Positions 46,654 through 55,987 are shown, counted from the first letter of the stretch. The stretch is 64,000 nt of DNA from Bradyrhizobium ottawaense (GCF_900099825.1 NZ_LT629693.1:4847001-4911000), one strand, 5' to 3'. Program-made: numbers and translations. Notes: generated from the letters alone by a model not told the origin.

Positions 46654-48879
46654 TCACGCGTCGATGGCGCCCTTGATCCGCTTTCGCGTCAACGGCAGAT
46701 CGCGCAACCGCTTGCCGGTGGCGTCGGCGATCGCGTTGGCGATCGAGGCGGCGGCCGGGCCCTGACCGGTTTCGCCGCTGCCGAGGAACGGCTGGCCGGG
46801 GCGGTTGATGATGTGGACGTCGACCTTTTCGGGCACGGCGTCGAAGCGCAGGATCGGATAGGTCTGCCAGTCGATGCTGGTGATGCGCGTGTCGTCGAAG
46901 GTGACGCTCTCATACAGCGTCCAGCTCATCGATTGCAGGATCGCGCCTTCGATCTGGTTGGTCAGCCCGTCCGGATTGACCACCTGGCCGCTGTCGACCG
47001 CCGCCACCGCGCGCACCAGCCGCGGGCGACCGCTCTGCCGGTTCACCTCGACCTCGGTGGCAATGGCGCAATAGGCCGCGAGGTTCTTGTAGCGCGCGAA
47101 GGCAAAGCCGTAGCCGCGATCCGGCGGTGCCTTCTGGCCGCTCTGCCAGCCGAATTCCTTGGCCGCCTTCTCGATCACGTCGCGTCCGCGCGCGTCGTCG
47201 AGATGTTTCAGCCGGAACGCGACCGGGTCGGCGCCGGCGGCGACCGCGAGTTCGTCCATAAAACTCTCGATCGAAAACACGTTGTGATAGGCGCCGAGCG
47301 CGCGCATCGCCGAAATCCGCAACGGCATCGCCGGGATGAAGTGATGCACGACTTTCGCGTTCGGAAACTTGTAGAACGGGATGGCGTTGCGGTCGCCGCC
47401 GCCTTCCGGCAGTGGAAGCGGTTTTGGCGCCGGCACGGCGAACGGCTGCGCCATGTGCTGGGCCGCCAGCATCGAACCGGCGCCGCCCGGCCGCATCGAA
47501 TGGGTGTTGCTCCAGACGTCAAAATTCCAGTCGACGATGGCGCCGTTGCCGTCGAGCGAGGCTTTCAGTTTTGTCACCATCGCCGGCCCGAACGGTTCCC
47601 AGGCGTGTTCCTGCTCGCGCATCCATTGCACGCGAACGGGCACGCCGGGTAGTGCGCGCGCGATCAAGGCGGCATCGGCCGCGGCATCATCGGCGCCGTT
47701 ATGGCCGTAACAGCCGGAGCCTTCGACATGGATCAGGCGAACGCTGGCCGGCGGCGCCCGCAGCATTTCCGCAATGCCGGCGCGATCGGGATAGACGCCT
47801 TGCGTGTGCGTCCACACCGTCATGGCGTCATTGATCGATTGCGCCACCGCGCAGGACGGCCCGATCGAGCCGTGGGCCTGATAGGGCCGCGTGTAGGTCG
47901 CCTCAAACGTCCGCGTGCCCGATGCCGACGGATTGCTCTGCGTGTAGATGGTGGTGTCCTGCGACGGCAGGCCGGTAATCACGTTTGGCAGGTCATCCTG
48001 CTTCGGCAGGCGTGCAGTCTCGCGCCACTTCGCCACGCTTGCGAGCGCGCGCATCGCCTTGACCGCCTGGTATTCCCCGGCGGCCACGACCGCGAGGAAA
48101 TTTCCGTCGCGCACAATCTTGACGACGCCGGGCAGCGTTTCGACACTAGCGGAATCCAGCGCGATCAATTCCGCGCCGTAGCTCGGCGGCCGCACCACGC
48201 GGGCATGCACCATGCCCGGCAGCCGCATGTCCTGGATATAGGCCGCACCGCCGGTGACTTTGGCGGGAATGTCGACGCGCGGCACCGGCTGTCCCATGAT
48301 CGAATACGTCGCCGGGTCCTTCAGCTTCGATTTGGCCTGCGCCTGCACATGCAGCATGTCGCCGGCGACCAGTTCGCCGTAACCGAGTTTTCGCCCGTCC
48401 GGCGCGATCACCGCGCCGCCTTCGGTCTTCAGCGATTCCGGCGGCAGTTCGAAGCGCCGCGCCGCCTCCGCGATCAAGAGTTCGCGCACCTGCGCGGCCG
48501 CGTTCTGGATCGCGGTGCCGCTGTATTTCGTCGAGTTGCTGCCCGACGTGTAGCCCTCATTGGCGGTGCGGCGCGTATCGGCGGTAACGACGTTGACTGC
48601 CTTGAAGGGAACGCCGAGCTCTTCCGCGGCGATCTGCTGGAACGCGGTTTTGAAACCCTGGCCGAGTTCAGCCTTGCCGGTAAAGGCCGTGATGGTGCCG
48701 TCGGCATCGATGCGAATCCAGGCATCGAGATAGGGCGTCTCGGCGAGACTGCCGGGCGGCTTCGGCGCGGGCGGCGCGCTTTGGTCGTCGGCGAGAGCTT
48801 CACCCAGCGAGAAGCTGACGATCAACGCGCCTCCCCCGGCGAGCACGCTGCGGCGATTGAGCCTGATAGGGCCGTTCAT
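46654..48879 (-). CDS. Molybdopterin-binding subunit of a periplasmic aldehyde/isoquinoline-type dehydrogenase
   Basis: This 741-residue xanthine-oxidase-family large subunit has a twin-arginine signal at its N-terminus (RLNRRSVLAGGGALIVSFSL), so the folded enzyme is exported to the periplasm. Motifs include TAFTGKAELGQGFKTAFQQI, GSIGPSCAVA and, near the end, the catalytic Glu in GSGETGQGP. It hydroxylates an aldehyde or N-heterocycle using water and passes electrons through the 2Fe-2S subunit. Gene order cytochrome c, 2Fe-2S, Mo subunit with four-base overlaps shows one complex. The ATG at 48879 overlaps the 2Fe-2S gene stop. Confidence 0.92.
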   Translation of the reverse strand: MNGPIRLNRRSVLAGGGALIVSFSLGEALADDQSAPPAPKPPGSLAETPYLDAWIRIDADGTITAFTGKAELGQGFKTAFQQIAAEELGVPFKAVNVVTADTRRTANEGYTSGSNSTKYSGTAIQNAAAQVRELLIAEAARRFELPPESLKTEGGAVIAPDGRKLGYGELVAGDMLHVQAQAKSKLKDPATYSIMGQPVPRVDIPAKVTGGAAYIQDMRLPGMVHARVVRPPSYGAELIALDSASVETLPGVVKIVRDGNFLAVVAAGEYQAVKAMRALASVAKWRETARLPKQDDLPNVITGLPSQDTTIYTQSNPSASGTRTFEATYTRPYQAHGSIGPSCAVAQSINDAMTVWTHTQGVYPDRAGIAEMLRAPPASVRLIHVEGSGCYGHNGADDAAADAALIARALPGVPVRVQWMREQEHAWEPFGPAMVTKLKASLDGNGAIVDWNFDVWSNTHSMRPGGAGSMLAAQHMAQPFAVPAPKPLPLPEGGGDRNAIPFYKFPNAKVVHHFIPAMPLRISAMRALGAYHNVFSIESFMDELAVAAGADPVAFRLKHLDDARGRDVIEKAAKEFGWQSGQKAPPDRGYGFAFARYKNLAAYCAIATEVEVNRQSGRPRLVRAVAAVDSGQVVNPDGLTNQIEGAILQSMSWTLYESVTFDDTRITSIDWQTYPILRFDAVPEKVDVHIINRPGQPFLGSGETGQGPAAASIANAIADATGKRLRDLPLTRKRIKGAIDA

Positions 48880-49370
48880 GGCGCGCTCCTCTGCACGGGC
48901 GAGGCGTCGGCGGTCTGCATCAGATGGCTGGCGCGGTGCACGGCGCGCAGGATCCGCATTTGGGTGCCGCAGCGGCAGAGATTGAGCTGCAGCTCGGCCC
49001 TGATCTCGGCGTCGGTCGGCTTCGAATTGCGCTGCAGCAGCGCCTGCGCCCGCATCACCATGCCGGCGATGCAGTAGCCGCATTGCGCCGCCTGTTCCTC
49101 GATGAAGGCGCGCTGGATCGGCGCCGGCGTCTCTGATGTGCCGAGGCCTTCCAGGGTGGTGACCTTCTTGCCTTCCAAGAGCAGCAGCGGCGTCACGCAG
49201 GACAACACCGCCTTGCCGTCGACGATGACGGTGCAGGCGCCGCACTGGCCGAGCCCGCAGCCGAACTTGGCGGCGTTGAGCTTCAAATCCTCGCGCAGCA
49301 CGTAGAGCAGCGGCGTTTCCGGATCGGCGTCGATCTGATGGTCCTGACCATTGACCTTCAATGTCATCAT
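48876..49370 (-). CDS. 2Fe-2S subunit of the molybdenum hydroxylase
   Basis: This 164-residue protein has a plant-type 2Fe-2S domain (Cys pattern in KFGCGLGQCGACTV and a distant Cys in LSCVTP) and an all-helical second 2Fe-2S domain (QCGYCIAGM and NLCRCGTQMRI). It relays electrons from the molybdenum site to the cytochrome. It has no export signal of its own, so it probably travels through the Tat pathway bound to the large subunit. The ATG at 49370 overlaps the cytochrome gene stop by four bases (ATGA). Confidence 0.93.
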   Translation of the reverse strand: MMTLKVNGQDHQIDADPETPLLYVLREDLKLNAAKFGCGLGQCGACTVIVDGKAVLSCVTPLLLLEGKKVTTLEGLGTSETPAPIQRAFIEEQAAQCGYCIAGMVMRAQALLQRNSKPTDAEIRAELQLNLCRCGTQMRILRAVHRASHLMQTADASPVQRSAP

Positions 49371-50689
49371 GGCTGATCTCGCTGCAGCAATACGGTCTGG
49401 GTTCGTCGGATATCGCGAACGATGTCGGCGGTGTTGGTCCATGGCGGCGCGTTGCCGAAGCGTGCGCGCAGATAATCGAGTACCGCAACAATCTGGCCGT
49501 CGCTCATGCTGTCGGCAAAGCCGGGCATGATCGGGCTGCGCTCACCCGCGGTAGGGCGAATTCCCGACAGCACGATGTTGGCGGCGTTGCGCGCGTCGGG
49601 GCTCGTAAGCGCGGTCGAGAGCGCCAGATCGATTCCGCCGAACGGCGGCGCCCGGTCGGTGGCGTGGCAGATCGCGCAGGCCGCGGCATAGATCTGCGCG
49701 CCTGATGTGGTGCCGTCGTTGGCCGGTTGCGCCGGGCGGGAATTGGCCTGCGCCAGCACTTCATCGCCGCGGCGCTTGCGCGCTTCCGTCGGCGCGCCGA
49801 ACACGCCGGCCATGTAGGTCGCGATGGCGCGGACGTCGCTTTCGGGCACTTCGGACAGATTGCTGACGACCTCGGCCATCGGCCCGCGCGCGACGCCGTG
49901 ATCGGGATGCCAGCCCTGGCGCAGATATCTAAACAGCGCTTCCGCATCCCACGGCACCGGCGCGGATGACTGGCTGTTGATCGCGTAGGCGTGCCAGTTG
50001 TCGACGTCGCCGCCGGCGAACGACGCTTGCGTCTTTTCCGCGCCTAGCGCGTTGCGCGGCGTATGACAGGCGCCGCAATGCGCCAGTCCCTCGACCAGAT
50101 AAGCACCGCGATTCCATTCCGCGCTCTTCGTGCTGTCGGGCTGGTAGCTGCCGTGGCGCAGGAACAGGACTTTCCAGCCCGCAACCGCGATACGCTGGTT
50201 GAACGGAAACGCCAGATCGTTTTCGCGGGCCGGCGCGCGAACCGGCCGCCGCGTCATCAGGTAGGCATACAGCGCGCGGTCGTCGTCGTCGGACACATGG
50301 GTGAAGTGGTCAAAGGGAAAGGTCGGATAGAGATGCTGGCCGTCGCGGTTGACGCCGGACTGCATGGCGCGGCGGAACGCGGCTTCCGACCAGCGGCCGA
50401 TGCCGGTCTCGGCATCCGGCGTGATATTCGAGGAATAGATGGTGCCGAACGGCGTCGGTACTGCCAGTCCGCCGGCAAAGTCCTTTCCGCCGCGCACGGT
50501 GTGGCAATTGTTGCAATTGCCGATTGCCGCCAGGTCGCGGCCGCGCTTGACCAGCGCGCTGTCGAACGATGACGGCGCCGGCGGGTCGATCGCTGCAATC
50601 GCCGGCCGCCACACGATGGCGGCCGCCGCGATCGCGCCGGCGATCACGGCTATGGCGACGACACTCCCGATGATCCGCGGCGATGCCAT
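49367..50689 (-). CDS. Membrane-anchored triheme cytochrome c
   Basis: This 440-residue protein has an N-terminal hydrophobic helix (IIGSVVAIAVIAGAIAAAAIVW) and three c-type heme sites: CNNCH, CGACH and CAICH. It should take electrons from the 2Fe-2S subunit and hand them to the respiratory chain, as in the cytochrome subunits of acetic-acid-bacterial aldehyde and alcohol dehydrogenases. ATG 50689 is preferred because AGCAGG lies upstream; ATG 50746 is the alternative and would add 19 basic residues. It is first in the three-gene operon. Confidence 0.9.
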   Translation of the reverse strand: MASPRIIGSVVAIAVIAGAIAAAAIVWRPAIAAIDPPAPSSFDSALVKRGRDLAAIGNCNNCHTVRGGKDFAGGLAVPTPFGTIYSSNITPDAETGIGRWSEAAFRRAMQSGVNRDGQHLYPTFPFDHFTHVSDDDDRALYAYLMTRRPVRAPARENDLAFPFNQRIAVAGWKVLFLRHGSYQPDSTKSAEWNRGAYLVEGLAHCGACHTPRNALGAEKTQASFAGGDVDNWHAYAINSQSSAPVPWDAEALFRYLRQGWHPDHGVARGPMAEVVSNLSEVPESDVRAIATYMAGVFGAPTEARKRRGDEVLAQANSRPAQPANDGTTSGAQIYAAACAICHATDRAPPFGGIDLALSTALTSPDARNAANIVLSGIRPTAGERSPIMPGFADSMSDGQIVAVLDYLRARFGNAPPWTNTADIVRDIRRTQTVLLQRDQP

Positions 50690-50800
50690 TGGATGCGCAC
50701 CTGCTCTTGAGCCGCCCTGACGTCCGCGTTGTAGCACGGACGCCATTCCGGTTGCTTCACTAAGTCGAAATCAAGCCGCGCGTTCCCGTCGGGAGTGCGC

Positions 50801-52168
50801 CTACGAAGCCTCTTTCAGAACGCCCGGCGCGGTGTCGTCGCGCTTGAGTTCCTCGAGGCTGCGATGCCGCGGCTCGATGCCAAGCGCCCACACCGTGACG
50901 ATCTGCACCACCAGCAGCCCGATCATCAGCGCCATCACGCCGGCGACGCCGCGGGCCTCGAACAGCATCACCACCAGGAACGGCGTCACGATGGTGGCGC
51001 CGCGGCCGAGCGTGTTGACGATCCCGGAGGCGCGCAGGCGGACTTCGGTCGGGAACAGTTCGGGGATGTAGACGCCGAACAAGAGCGCCACCAGCACATA
51101 GATCGGTACCGTCAGCGCAAACCCCACCGCTGGCAGCAACATCGGATCCGAAATCATCGGATAGATGATGCCGAGCACGACCGTGATCAGCGAAGCGCCG
51201 ATGATGGTCGGCTTGCGGCCCCAGCGGTCGGCCGTCAGCGCGCCGATCGCCGAGCCGATCGGTGCGCCCAGCGCCATGATCAGGGAATAGCTGAACGACG
51301 TCGCGACCGTCAGTCCCTGCTTGATGAAGAACACCGGCAGCCAGGTGACGAAACCATAGAGCAGGGTGTTGATCGTGATCAGGCAGACCGAGCCCACGAT
51401 CATCCGCGACAGCAGCGGCGCGGTGAACAGCGTGCCCAATTCACTGGAGGCGGCGACGGTTGCGGCGGCAGCAGGAGCCGGTAACGGCTGGCCTTGCGCT
51501 GCTTCCTTTTCGATCGCCTGCATCAGCGCCTCGGCCTCCGTGGTGCGGCCGACGGCTTCGAGCCAGCGCGGCGATTCCGGCAACGACTTGCGCAGGTACC
51601 AGACGATGAGCGCGCCGACGCCGCCGAGCACGAACATCGCGCGCCAGCCGAATTCGGGTACCACGATCGAGGCCACCAGCAGCGAGATCGGCAAACCGGT
51701 GACGACGCAGACCGCCATCAGCCCGAGCCATTTGCCGCGCGTCTTGGCCGGCACGAATTCGGTCATGGTCGAATAGCCGACCACGTTCTCGGCCCCGAGC
51801 CCGAAACCCATCACGAAGCGGCAGGCGATCAGGATTGCCATATTGGGTGCAAAGGCCGCCGCCAGCGAGGCGAGGCCGAATACCAGAAGGTTGAACTGGT
51901 AGGTGAAGCGGCGGCCGTAGCGGTCGCCGAGAAAACCGGTCGCGAACGAGCCCAGCATCATGCCGACAAAGGTCGCCGAAATGAACATGGCGTTCTGCGG
52001 CAGCGTGGAGAAGCCGGACTTCAAGGTCACGCCGAGCACGGTGCCGGCCAGATAGATATCGAAGCCGTCGAAGAACATTCCGATGCCGATCAGGAACATG
52101 ATGCGGCGATGGAACGGGCCGATCGGCAGCCGATCCAGCCGGCTGCCCGCGTTTACCGATGTCGACAT
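50801..52168 (-). CDS. MFS transporter, aromatic acid/organic acid symporter-like
   Basis: This 455-residue inner-membrane transporter has 12 hydrophobic helices. GMFFDGFDIYLAGTVLG in helix 1 is the DGxD pattern of the aromatic acid:H+ symporter group, GFLGDRYGRRFTYQF is the MFS loop 2-3 motif and PESPRWLEAVGR the sugar-porter-like mid-loop. It likely imports an organic or aromatic acid with protons. It lies between the molybdenum hydroxylase operon and the aldehyde dehydrogenase on the same strand, suggesting a shared catabolic path. Confidence 0.88.
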   Translation of the reverse strand: MSTSVNAGSRLDRLPIGPFHRRIMFLIGIGMFFDGFDIYLAGTVLGVTLKSGFSTLPQNAMFISATFVGMMLGSFATGFLGDRYGRRFTYQFNLLVFGLASLAAAFAPNMAILIACRFVMGFGLGAENVVGYSTMTEFVPAKTRGKWLGLMAVCVVTGLPISLLVASIVVPEFGWRAMFVLGGVGALIVWYLRKSLPESPRWLEAVGRTTEAEALMQAIEKEAAQGQPLPAPAAAATVAASSELGTLFTAPLLSRMIVGSVCLITINTLLYGFVTWLPVFFIKQGLTVATSFSYSLIMALGAPIGSAIGALTADRWGRKPTIIGASLITVVLGIIYPMISDPMLLPAVGFALTVPIYVLVALLFGVYIPELFPTEVRLRASGIVNTLGRGATIVTPFLVVMLFEARGVAGVMALMIGLLVVQIVTVWALGIEPRHRSLEELKRDDTAPGVLKEAS

Positions 52169-52244
52169 GGTCTCACTCCCCTTTACCCATTGGTTTCGTT
52201 GATGCGGCCTCCCGTCTCTCTGGACGGTTCGCCGTGTATTTTGG

Positions 52245-53774
52245 CTAGTTCAGTCGTTTTTGCGTCGCCGTGTCGCGGTACCAGTCGAACGGCTGATCGT
52301 GCGTCGCGACCATCACGCTCTTGGTGTTGAAGTGATCGTCGAAACTCTCGGTGCCGCATTCGCGCCCGATGCCGCTGTCGCCGACGCCGCCCCAGGGCGA
52401 TGCCGGGTCGAGGCGGTGATGGTCGTTGATCCAGACGATGCCGGCCTTGACCGCGGACGCCACCCGATGGGCGCGGCCGACATCGCGAGTGCGGATCGCA
52501 GCCGCCAACCCAAACGGCGAATCGTTGGCCAGACGTAACGCGTCGGCCTCGTCCTTGAACGGCGTCACGGACGTGAAGGGACCGAACACCTCCTCCTGGA
52601 AGATGCGCATGTCGGATTTCACGTCGGCAAACACCGTCGGTTCGACGAAATAGCCGTTGTCATGACCGGGCACCTTGGCGGCAACGCCGCCGGTCATCAG
52701 CCGCGCGCCGTCTTCATGGCCGAAACGCGAATAGGTCAGCACCCGGTCGCGCTGCCGTGCCGAGATCACCGGGCCGAGTTGCGTCGCGGGATCGAAGGGA
52801 TCGCCGATGCGGATGCTTTGGGTTTTCGCCTTCAGCTTTTCGACGAATTCGTCGTAGATCGTGGCTTGCACGATATGGCGCGAGGCGCAGACGCAGGTCT
52901 GACCGGCGCCGATGAAGGCGCCGAACGCGGCGTAATTGACCGCGCGTTCGACGTCGAAATCGTCGAACACCATCACCGGCGTTTTGCCGCCGAGCTCCAT
53001 GGTCTGGTGCGCAAACACTTTTGCCGCGGCACCGCCGGCAATGCGGCCGGCCTCGGTGCCGCCGGTCAAGACCAGCTTGTTGATATCGGGATGTTCGGCC
53101 AGCATCTTGCCGGCCGACTGGCCGAGGCCGAGCACGATGTTGAAGACGCCGGGCGGTAGGCCGGCTTCGGTAAAGATCTGCGCCAGCTTCAGCGTCGTCA
53201 GCGGCGTGTATTCCGACGGCTTGACCACGGTGACGCATCCGGTCGCGAGCACGGCGGCCAGCGACTTGCACAGGATCATCAGGGGATGATTGAACGGCGT
53301 GCAGTTGGCGACGATGCCGATCGGCGTGCGCAGCGTGTAGTTCAGATACGCGCCTTCGACCGGAATCACGGAATCGCGGCGCGCCAGCGCAAGGCCGGCG
53401 AAGTAGCGGAAGAAGTCCGGCAGCCGCGACAGCTGCGCGCGGGTTTCGTTGACGGGGCGGCCGTTGTTGAGCGTTTCCAGCCGGTACAGCGTGTCGAGAT
53501 TGGCCTCAAAGGCGTCGGCGAGGCGATTGACCAGCCTGGCACGCGCACGGATGTCCATGCCGCCCCAGGCCTTGCCGTCGAAGGCCGCCCGCGCGCTCTT
53601 CATGGCGCGGTCGATGTCTTCCCGGGTCGAATTCGGAATTCGCGCAATGACGTCGCCGGTGGCGGGATTGCGTACATCGAGCATCTCGCCGGAGCCGGCC
53701 TCGACCTCGCGGCCGTCGACGAAATTGCCGTGGATTTCCACGTCGATGGTGTCGGTCCTGGACGGGATGTTCAT
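52245..53774 (-). CDS. NAD(P)-dependent aldehyde dehydrogenase
   Basis: This 509-residue enzyme oxidises an aldehyde to the acid. It has the catalytic Cys in GAGQTCVCASRHIV, the general base Glu in MELGGKTPV, and cofactor motifs PFNHPLMILCKSLA and LTGGTEAGRIA. The substrate is not predictable, but the neighbouring periplasmic hydroxylase, transporter and hydrolase point to breakdown of an aromatic or aliphatic acid. The ATG at 53774 follows GGGAGAG and overlaps the GntR regulator stop by four bases (ATGA). Confidence 0.93.
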   Translation of the reverse strand: MNIPSRTDTIDVEIHGNFVDGREVEAGSGEMLDVRNPATGDVIARIPNSTREDIDRAMKSARAAFDGKAWGGMDIRARARLVNRLADAFEANLDTLYRLETLNNGRPVNETRAQLSRLPDFFRYFAGLALARRDSVIPVEGAYLNYTLRTPIGIVANCTPFNHPLMILCKSLAAVLATGCVTVVKPSEYTPLTTLKLAQIFTEAGLPPGVFNIVLGLGQSAGKMLAEHPDINKLVLTGGTEAGRIAGGAAAKVFAHQTMELGGKTPVMVFDDFDVERAVNYAAFGAFIGAGQTCVCASRHIVQATIYDEFVEKLKAKTQSIRIGDPFDPATQLGPVISARQRDRVLTYSRFGHEDGARLMTGGVAAKVPGHDNGYFVEPTVFADVKSDMRIFQEEVFGPFTSVTPFKDEADALRLANDSPFGLAAAIRTRDVGRAHRVASAVKAGIVWINDHHRLDPASPWGGVGDSGIGRECGTESFDDHFNTKSVMVATHDQPFDWYRDTATQKRLN

Positions 53775-54421
53775 GCTTCTCTCCCGTCGACGATGACGGC
53801 GTTTCGCTTCAGCGCGGGCAGCACGCGCTTTTCGGTCTGCGCAATGTGCGCCTTGATGATCCGCGCGGCGGTGCGCGCTTCGCGGCGCTGCATCGCCTCG
53901 ATCAGCGCGACGTGTTCGGCGACGAGTTTCGCCGGATCGTGGCCCTTCACGTTGGCGACGCTGACGCGCACCAGCCGGTCGGCCTGTCCGATCAGGTCGC
54001 ACAAGGCTGCCGCCATGCGGCGGTTGCCAGAGGCGTGTGCCAGCGCCGAATGAAAGGCGCGGTTATAGGCGATGAAGTCCTCATGGTTGCCGGCGAAGCG
54101 GCGGAATTCGTTTAGCGACTTCAGAACGTCGTCGCTGGCATTCTCGATCGCCTCATTGACGCAGGCCGGCTCCAGCGCCATGCGGAATCGCAACAGATCG
54201 CGCGCATCGGCCAGCGAGATCGGATTGACCCGGTAGCCCTGGCGGGGCTGCACGGTGACGAGATGCTCGCGCTCCAGCCGCAGCAGCGCTTCCCGCACTG
54301 GCTGGCGGCTGACGGCATAACGCTCGGCGAGATCCTGCTCGCGCATATCATCACCAGGCGCGAAATGGCAGGTTAGAATATCAGATCGGAGGCTTTCGTA
54401 GACATTGTCGCGTAAAAGCAT
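53771..54421 (-). CDS. GntR family regulator with FCD domain
   Basis: This 216-residue repressor has an N-terminal winged helix (VYESLRSDILTCHFAPGD, AERYAVSRQPVREALLRLE) and a helical FCD ligand domain (residues 75-210) with metal/ligand His in FHSALAHASGN. It probably controls the aldehyde dehydrogenase gene it is coupled to and the divergent hydrolase gene. The ATG at 54421 is used; a TTG precedes it. A palindrome in its upstream region is a likely binding site. Confidence 0.9.
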   Translation of the reverse strand: MLLRDNVYESLRSDILTCHFAPGDDMREQDLAERYAVSRQPVREALLRLEREHLVTVQPRQGYRVNPISLADARDLLRFRMALEPACVNEAIENASDDVLKSLNEFRRFAGNHEDFIAYNRAFHSALAHASGNRRMAAALCDLIGQADRLVRVSVANVKGHDPAKLVAEHVALIEAMQRREARTAARIIKAHIAQTEKRVLPALKRNAVIVDGREA

Positions 54422-54456
54422 CAAAAGTCCTTCTGTGGTTCGCTATATCTTGCAGT

Positions 54457-54470
54457 CGTGAAATATCACG
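54457..54470. promoter_or_regulatory. Candidate GntR operator in divergent promoter region
   Basis: CGTGAAATATCACG has five-base perfect arms (CGTGA, TCACG) around AATA. It lies 36 bases from the GntR start and 125 bases from the divergent hydrolase start, a position suited to autoregulation. Confidence 0.45.
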
Positions 54471-54594
54471 TCAAGGCCTAAAGGCTTGAATTGTTCGAGT
54501 TTTGATCTATCAATCCGCGGATTGGCGCGCCAAAACAGGCACTTCAAGGCGATTTGCCAAAGCGATTAGAAGATCAGTTGAAAGTGAGAGCGGG

Positions 54595-55389
54595 ATGGAT
54601 CGGTTATTGGCAGGCGGCACCGTCAACGCGGCAGAGTCCGGCAAGGGGCCGCCGCTGTTTCTGTTCCACTCGCTGCTGTCGGACCGCGCGAGTTTCGATG
54701 CCATCGTTCCGGAACTCTCGACCTCGTTTCGGGTGATCGTGCCCGAGTTGCCGGGCTTCGGCCGCTCGCAGCCGACTGGCGGCGGATTGGCTGGGGTTGC
54801 CGACCGCATGGCGGAAGCGGTCAGGGACGCTGCCGGCGGCAAAGAGGCGATCGTGCTCGGCAACGGCTATGGCGGCTTCGTCGCGCTGCAGATGGCGATC
54901 CGCCATCCCGGGATCGCGACCAGGTACGTGCTCGCCGACTGCGGTGCGGCGTTCTCGGAAGCAGGGCGCGAGGCGTTTCGCAACATGGCGGCCGCGTCGA
55001 AGGCCAAAGGGCTATCGGCGATCACCGACGTCGCGATGCGGCGCCTGTTCGCGCCGGAATTTCAGGCCGCGCATCCCGACCTGATGGCCGATCGCCGCGC
55101 GGCGTTTCTGCGCACCGACCCCGAAGTCTTTTGCGCCGCCTGCGATGCGCTGGCGAGCCTCGATCTGCGGCCCGACCTCGGCAAGGTGACAGTGCCGGTG
55201 CTGGTGGTGGTCGGCCAGCATGACGAGGCGACGCCGCCGCCAATGTCGCGCGAACTGGCGGCTCTGCTGCCGCAGGCGCGTTTCGAGATCATCCCGGGCT
55301 GCGCCCATGTGCCGCAACTGCAGTCGCCGCGGCTGTTTCTGGACGTGATCGGCGATTTCCTGCCCGCCACCAACTCGGCAACCGCGTAA
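54595..55389 (+). CDS. Alpha/beta-hydrolase fold protein lacking the nucleophile serine
   Basis: This 264-residue protein is of the 3-oxoadipate enol-lactonase/haloperoxidase type. The strand before the oxyanion region (LFLFHSLLSD), the acid Asp210 (GQHDEATPP) and the His238 (GCAHVPQLQSP) are in place. The elbow reads GNGYGG at residues 89-94, so position 91, normally Ser in GxSxG, is Gly (codon GGC at 54865-54867). It is therefore probably not a normal esterase; it may bind a ligand or catalyse a non-hydrolytic step. It is divergent from the GntR regulator. ATG 54595 follows GAGAGCGGG. Confidence 0.85.
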   Translation: MDRLLAGGTVNAAESGKGPPLFLFHSLLSDRASFDAIVPELSTSFRVIVPELPGFGRSQPTGGGLAGVADRMAEAVRDAAGGKEAIVLGNGYGGFVALQMAIRHPGIATRYVLADCGAAFSEAGREAFRNMAAASKAKGLSAITDVAMRRLFAPEFQAAHPDLMADRRAAFLRTDPEVFCAACDALASLDLRPDLGKVTVPVLVVVGQHDEATPPPMSRELAALLPQARFEIIPGCAHVPQLQSPRLFLDVIGDFLPATNSATA

Positions 55390-55501
55390 GCCGCCGCGCC
55401 GGATGGCGCGCTTATGCCGAGAATTTGAGCAGCGGGCCGCGCGTAATCCCTTCGACCTTGGCATACTCCGTGCCTAGTCTGCGAGAAGCGGAGGTCATTT
55501 G

Positions 55502-55987
55502 ATGCGCGCGATTCTGGACTATTGCAGCGGTAGAAGCCGGCGGACGATGCCGGCGGGCGCGCTCGTTATCCACGAGGGCGGCAAGACCGGGCATTTGTTC
55601 GTGCTGGTCGAGGGAAGGGTGGAAGTCGTCAAGGGCGACAGCGTCGTCGCCGTGATCACCGAGCCCGGCGCGGTATTCGGCGAGATGTCGCTGCTGCTCG
55701 ATCAGCCGCATACCGCTACGGTGCGCGCGGCCTCCGATTCCGTGATCGTCGAAATCGACGATGCCGCGTCGTTCCTGCGCGACCAGCCGGAGGTGGCGCT
55801 GTTGATCGGGCGGCTGATGGCGCAACGGCTTCATGTGGCGACCACCTATCTCGCCGACCTCATGCACCAATATGCCGGCCACGGCAGCCACCTTTCGATG
55901 GTCGGCGAACTCCTGCAGAACATGATCAACCTGCCGCCGTCGCAGGTCTCGCCAGGCTCGGATCGGCAATCCGACCCAAGGATGTGA
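55502..55987 (+). CDS. Cyclic nucleotide-binding domain protein
   Basis: This 161-residue protein has a single CAP-type cNMP-binding beta barrel (residues 15-110) with the phosphate-binding cassette FGEMSLLLDQPHTATVRA, followed by a helical tail without a DNA-binding domain. It likely senses cAMP or cGMP and acts through protein contact. The Arg that normally meets the phosphate is present as R in ATVRA. Its last 62 bases overlap the convergent metallophosphoesterase gene. Confidence 0.88.
   Translation: MRAILDYCSGRSRRTMPAGALVIHEGGKTGHLFVLVEGRVEVVKGDSVVAVITEPGAVFGEMSLLLDQPHTATVRAASDSVIVEIDDAASFLRDQPEVALLIGRLMAQRLHVATTYLADLMHQYAGHGSHLSMVGELLQNMINLPPSQVSPGSDRQSDPRM

Noticed and set aside
48880..49491. 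N-terminal extension of the molybdenum subunit to 945 residues
   Set aside because: The extension is the 2Fe-2S gene read in another phase. The Tat signal at ATG 48879 and the four-base overlap mark the true start.
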